Shown here in pieces: positions 7,128 to 10,638 of a stretch of DNA of 10,638 bases (within the stretch, counting starts at the first letter, position 1; each line of letters starts with the position of its first letter). This DNA is from Amoebophrya sp. AT5.2 (Eukaryota; Sar; Dinophyceae; Syndiniales; Amoebophryaceae): contig RXOD01006343.1 of assembly GCA_005223375.1 (NCBI GenBank), forward strand, positions 1 to 10,638, given 5' to 3'. Under the pieces are notes generated by a model that saw nothing but the letters and a program-made list of their open reading frames with translations, had not been told where the DNA came from and made no database searches. Made by a program: the position numbers and the translations under genes.

Positions 7128-8841
7128 ATGGTGTTGTCTCGACGGTTGGTGCTTTTGCTGCTGACTGCGACCATGGAGCAGCATCCCGTGCGGGCCCAAT
7201 CAATAAGCGGCCGTGATCTACAAGAGGAGACCGAGGGCGACAAGGGCAGGGGCAAGCGAGGTCGGAAAGGTGGCAAGGGAGAGGGCCGAATGGAAGGCGA
7301 GGCGGGTGCGGGCGCTGCTGCCGGCGCGAGCAACGAGGGCAACCGCCGTGAAAGGGGCGAAAGGAGTGAGCGCGACGGCGCGGAGGGCGCAGTCGATCGC
7401 GAAGCGAAAGGTAGGGGGAAAGGCAACGAAAACGGCGGCGTCGATCGCGAAGCGAAGGGCGAGGGGAAGGGCGGCGAAAACGGCGGTGAGACCGCCGCTG
7501 CAGCCCGTGGAAGGGGCCGCGGCGAGCAGGGTGGCGACTCTATTGGTGATGGTGGAGCAGGCAGGGGTGACAAGACGAAGGGTGAGGGGAAGGGCGAGAT
7601 GACGGAAAAAATGTGCGTGTACGTCTGTAAGAAGGAAGCAGAAGATCCCTTCAAGGCCATGCGGCAGAAGGCAAAGGGCGCAAGCACGTCTGTCAAGGAC
7701 AAGGTCGTGGCTGGGACGGAATCCACCACGGAAAAGGAGAAGTGGGTGCAGTCCATGAAGGATAAGTGGGTACTTCTACGATCTAAAGTACGAATCCGTT
7801 CAGTTTGTACGAGTTTGAGTTTGTCGTTACTTTTCTGTAGCTTGTCCCGACGGAGAAGCAAGTTCCATTTGTCCTAAGTTTTTCTGCTGTGTCCACACAC
7901 AGGCTATGGCGAAGGACAAAAAGGACGGCTCTGCGGACGCATCGAGCGCAGACCAAAAAGACAAGACTTCTTTCGAGAAGACTTCTGCTAGCGCGGTTGC
8001 TGGCTCCACTCCCACTGCTGGAAACAAGGTTGCGCGGCACGAGGCGGAAGACGCCTCTGCGGGGGACAAGGAGCTCGAAGCGGCGGCTGGCGACGAACAA
8101 AAAAGCAAGAAGAAAAAGTCCAAGATGGCGGAGCGTCGCGAAAAGGCCGCCGCCATGTGCAGCTGCGCGACCGAGGGGGTCTCAGGGGTCCTCGACATTC
8201 CGCTTTCCAACGTCGCCCAGCTCGAGCAGAGCGACGAGCAGCAGGACAACTTCGGTGACGCGGTCCTCGGTGCGCTGATCGACGTGGTGGAGGTGGACGC
8301 CGAGCAGGTTGCTCTCGGCACCGTGGACCTGGTGCGCGACGGCGCCGAAGGCGCGGTGAACCTCGTGAAGGGCGTCTTCCGCAGGTTGACTACTGCCGAG
8401 AAAAGTGCCGCGGGAAAGGCGCGCATCGAGTACGAGATTGCCGCCACGGACGCGACGCAGCAGCAGGCGCTGCAGCAGAAGCTCGCGAAACCGGAGAACT
8501 GGTCGAAGTTTCAAGCGAGTGCGAACGAAAAACTGGCGGCTGCGACCAACGGCGAAGTGCAGCTCACGTCGGCCCCGGTGGTGGTGGCTGCGCCGCAACC
8601 GGTTATGTACAACACGATGTTGACCAGCTCCAGCACCACAGGTGGATATTATAGTACTGCCGCGAGCGGGACGTCGACGTCGTCCTCGTCGTCGAGCGGA
8701 GACATGGTGGGAGCGGCTGGAGTTCGTTCCCCGCAGAACTCGTATCTCCTTGGAGGCGACCAGGCGTCGGGGGCGGCAGGGCTGGTCGTTGGCATGAACG
8801 CATTTCTGGCGAGCCTGATGACCGTCTACCTCGTGGCGTAA
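7128..8841 (+). CDS. Predicted secreted, GPI-anchored low-complexity surface protein, two exons
   Basis: Unrecognised family, best read as one spliced gene: exon 1 from ATG 7128 to 7769 (or 7787), exon 2 from 7903 to the TAA at 8839. Both donor choices keep the frame, giving 526 or 532 residues. Exon 1 begins with a signal peptide (MVLSRRLVLLLLTA, cleavage probably after VRAQ or nearby) and continues as a Gly/Lys/Arg/Glu-rich region with a duplicated 16-residue unit (VDREAKG...ENGG) at about 89-120, then a Lys-rich segment containing two cysteines (CVYVC). Exon 2 is Ala/Lys/Asp/Glu-rich, with KSKKKKSK, a CSC motif, amphipathic helices (about 115-165 of the exon), an EYEIAATDATQQQALQQKLA segment that might be a small alpha/beta domain, a Ser/Thr-rich stalk (about 238-265), and a hydrophobic C-terminus (AGLVVGMNAFLASLMTVYLVA) typical of a GPI-attachment signal. 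The presence of both ends supports the join. Function unknown. Confidence 0.62.
7392..7487 (+). repeat. Two tandem 48-base in-frame repeats
   Basis: The units 7392-7439 and 7440-7487 encode VDREAKGRGKGNENGG and VDREAKGEGKGGENGG. They differ at only a few bases, so the duplication is recent or maintained. The period is a multiple of three, so copy-number change would keep the frame. Confidence 0.88.
7770..7902 (+). other. Spliceosomal intron, predicted
   Basis: The acceptor is well defined: a CTAAG branch-like element near 7874, the pyrimidine run TTTTTCTGCTGTGTCC, then CACACAG with AG at 7901-7902. Two donors are in phase: GTACTT at 7770 (133-base intron) and GTACGA at 7788 (115 bases). A nested alternative would use TTTTCTGTAG (ending 7840) and a 21-base in-frame microexon at 7841-7861. 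Splicing removes the TAA that otherwise ends the first frame at 7875-7877. Confidence 0.6.
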
Positions 8842-10092
8842 GAGCCCATGACGAGAAGGGGATGGGGAATTACTTAAGTCTACGATTTCGTAAGGGGAAG
8901 GGGTGTCTAGGTCTACAAACAGACGCAAATGATGAAGCCCGGACATCAAGCGTGCCGGTGCGAAGGACAATTTTTTAGACTCGTCATAAAAGATAAACAA
9001 TTCATGGTAGGCGTACGGCTACACGAAAAACAACAATGACTAGCACCGAATTGGAATTCCCACCGATACGGATTCTGAAAGGCCCGGACGGAACAGGATG
9101 AGCTTAGAAATTAGATTCGCAAGAAGTTTGGTAGAGCTCAGTTGCTTCAAGGCACAAGAGCAAGGACGACCTTCACCTTGGTTATGGTTTGTTTCACATA
9201 AGTAAACTACGACGTATCCTGACTAGAGCTGGCAGGTGTCTGAAAGGGTTTCTGACACAGCAAGAGCAAGAACAGTTTTGCATCAGATTGGAGAAAAGAA
9301 CGTAACAAGGGGGTGGTTTCCTCCCTTTGAAAGCCGGACAGGTTTTTGAAGAGCTACTACTGCAATTTCTTGTCCCTTTGAAGATGGACGCACTGATACT
9401 CGACGGTGCCCGCGAGTCGTGCTAGTCCGACGAATGTAGTTCTCAACCGATCCGTCGCAGCGGAAGGGAATCGCACTGAACCACAAGACGTGCTGCTCGT
9501 GTCGTGCACTTCTACGTCTTTCTACGTGCAGCGTCCGTATGAAGTTCTGACGACAACTGTTTCCGCTACTCGTAGCACCGTGCGTGCCCCGTGGCGTTGG
9601 CCCGCATCCGTGTCGACTCATAATATAAAGCAGCCTCAAGATCCGTTTTCGTACAAAGAAATCGAGGCTATTGCATGCTGCCGCTTCACCTTGGTACGTG
9701 TACTCAACTTTCTGTAATTTATTACTTACTTTTGAAACAAGAAAAACTATGCTGTTCGTTGCTGGCGCCGGAACGATGCAACATTACAAGTACGAAAATG
9801 CAGCGTCCTTTCGCATTTTTGAGCAGGGGCTTTACTTCCCGATGAAGACTTGCTGAATCACGCTGGGAACCCCCAAAGAAAAGTAGACCCAAGATCATGC
9901 TCGCATCACAGAGCACAGGCTGCAGTACTTAGAGAGGTCGTCGAGGAGAAGGTTTACGTTTAGCTTTAGCTTTAGCTTCAAGTTCAACCCTACTTTCATT
10001 GTCTTTAATATATATTGTAAGTACGAGCAAATTGTTTCGAGATAATTGATCCCCTCTGTTTCTGGCCAGAAGTGGTGGAGCATCTGTTGCGG
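8842..10092. other. 1.25-kb gene-free spacer
   Basis: I see no supportable gene on either strand. Open frames of 61-118 codons exist (for example 9283-9639 on the minus strand and 9406-9717 on the plus strand), but none has a domain, signal peptide or consistent composition. The stretch is less G/C-rich than the coding regions. It contains a short hexamer repeat at 9953-9988 and a GTAAGT donor-like site near 10017. It probably holds the 3' UTR of the upstream gene and the 5' region of the next. Confidence 0.5.
9953..9988 (+). repeat. Degenerate hexamer repeat, TTTAGC-type
   Basis: Six successive hexamers: TTTACG, three perfect TTTAGC copies (9959-9976), then TTCAAG and TTCAAC. It is a short microsatellite about 100 bases upstream of the next start codon. 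It resembles, but is not, the TTTAGGG telomere unit. Confidence 0.8.
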
Positions 10093-10638
10093 ATGACGCT
10101 GTTTTTGCTCCTGCTCCAGCACACAGCGTATGTCCCGGCTCTTGGGATTGAAGTAGCCCTCCAAGCCAAGGCGGGGCAAGCTACTTCTCCCGATGATCCG
10201 CGGGCCGGGAATCTCTTGATGAAAGGAGGTCGATGGCGCGGCAGTAGAGCATCTTCAGCGCGGCCATCAGGTTCAGGAGACGAGGAGGAGAAGACTTCTA
10301 CTAGTACAGCGCCATTTTTATCTCCGAGATCCGGCGATGGTCGTGAGAGGGTCGCGGATTTGCAACAAGATCAAGCCGAGGCCGAGGACGACGGCGACGA
10401 CAACGTCGACGACTCGGGCGCGGTGGATGCCGATCCTTGTTCGAGCTCCACCTTGCAGTCGTGCGGCGAAGCCTACACTAATCCTAGTACACTTCCACCT
10501 GGACCAGGAGCAAATGGTGCAGTGGCAGCAACAGCAGGGACAGGAGCAGGTGCATCTCCAGCCGCCGGAGGTGCGGGAGGTGCCTCAGCGGATGGGGCAC
10601 CGGCAGCAGCTGCAGCTGCAGCAGACGACGGGCCGCCT
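10093..10638 (+). CDS. Predicted secreted Ala/Gly- and Asp/Glu-rich protein, 3' partial
   Basis: The frame is open from ATG 10093 to the right edge (182 codons, no stop), with an in-frame TAA upstream near 10018, so this is the first ATG of the frame; its context is weak. The N-terminus MTLFLLLLQHTAYVPALG has a hydrophobic core and reads as a signal peptide, with cleavage plausibly after ALG or within the next few residues. The chain then becomes disordered in character: Ser/Arg-rich (about 45-65), EEEK followed by a Ser/Thr run (about 68-78), a strongly acidic tract (EAEDDGDDNVDD, about 107-118), two cysteines (about 128 and 136), then Gly/Ala/Pro-rich sequence ending in a run of seven alanines. 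No family is recognised. Its architecture (signal peptide plus low complexity) resembles the gene upstream, so a secreted or surface role is inferred. A longer spliced N-terminus cannot be excluded. Confidence 0.55.
   Translation, partial: MTLFLLLLQHTAYVPALGIEVALQAKAGQATSPDDPRAGNLLMKGGRWRGSRASSARPSGSGDEEEKTSTSTAPFLSPRSGDGRERVADLQQDQAEAEDDGDDNVDDSGAVDADPCSSSTLQSCGEAYTNPSTLPPGPGANGAVAATAGTGAGASPAAGGAGGASADGAPAAAAAAADDGPP

Noticed and set aside
7007..7861. Minus-strand Pro/Ser-rich frame of 284 codons
   Set aside because: It mirrors the Gly/Arg-rich sense gene, which has a signal peptide and a splice-supported continuation.
8182..9000. Minus-strand frame of 272 codons
   Set aside because: It is antisense to exon 2 of the surface protein, and its Arg/His-rich composition is typical of shadow frames.
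9283..9717. Overlapping frames on both strands (118 and 103 codons)
   Set aside because: Neither has any recognisable feature, and they contradict each other.
1..10638. Giant-virus or integrated viral origin
   Set aside because: ERCC4 nucleases and SF2 helicases do occur in large DNA viruses, but the intron, long spacers and secreted/GPI-type proteins fit a eukaryotic chromosome better, and no capsid or other viral hallmark gene is present.
1..10638. tRNA, rRNA or dinoflagellate spliced-leader gene
   Set aside because: A scan by eye found no tRNA B-box in a cloverleaf setting, no rRNA core and no spliced-leader sequence.

Overview
The window reads as nuclear DNA of a gene-dense eukaryotic microbe, most likely an alveolate protist close to the dinoflagellates. 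That lineage is an inference from style: all five genes lie on the + strand, the coding is G/C-leaning, pyrimidine-tract AG sites sit just upstream of several start codons, low-complexity secreted proteins are present, and one gene shows a convincing GT-AG intron. No rRNA, tRNA, CRISPR array, IS element or spliced-leader gene was recognised by eye, and no single marker fixes the species.

Left half (about 1-4404): two nucleic-acid enzymes in tandem. The first is a 5'-truncated ERCC4/Mus81-type nuclease with its active-site motif intact. About 415 bases later comes an SF2 helicase of the Dicer/RIG-I/FANCM-Hef branch with every helicase motif, the family insertion between its two motor lobes, and a C-terminal segment resembling a double-stranded-RNA-binding domain, but no PAZ or RNase III domain. 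Nuclease and helicase are two halves that archaeal Hef and FANCM carry in one chain. The nuclease stop lies inside a GTGAGT splice-donor consensus, so a spliced fusion is possible.

Middle (5244-6380): an intronless 2-oxoglutarate/Fe(II) dioxygenase with an HRD...H...R-x-SLVFY signature, closest by eye to the TET/JBP group of nucleic-acid-base oxygenases. This is of interest because dinoflagellate DNA is known to contain 5-hydroxymethyluracil.

Right half (7128-10638): two secreted, low-complexity proteins. The first is split by an intron of about 115-133 bases. Joining the exons unites an N-terminal signal peptide with a C-terminal hydrophobic tail of GPI-anchor type, giving a likely surface protein. 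The second starts at 10093 and runs off the right edge.

The stretches 1827-2241, 4405-5243, 6381-7127 and 8842-10092 hold no gene I can support. They do hold splice-like signals and small repeats. The three nucleic-acid enzymes could form one functional module (base modification plus helicase-nuclease), but only adjacency and shared strand support that.
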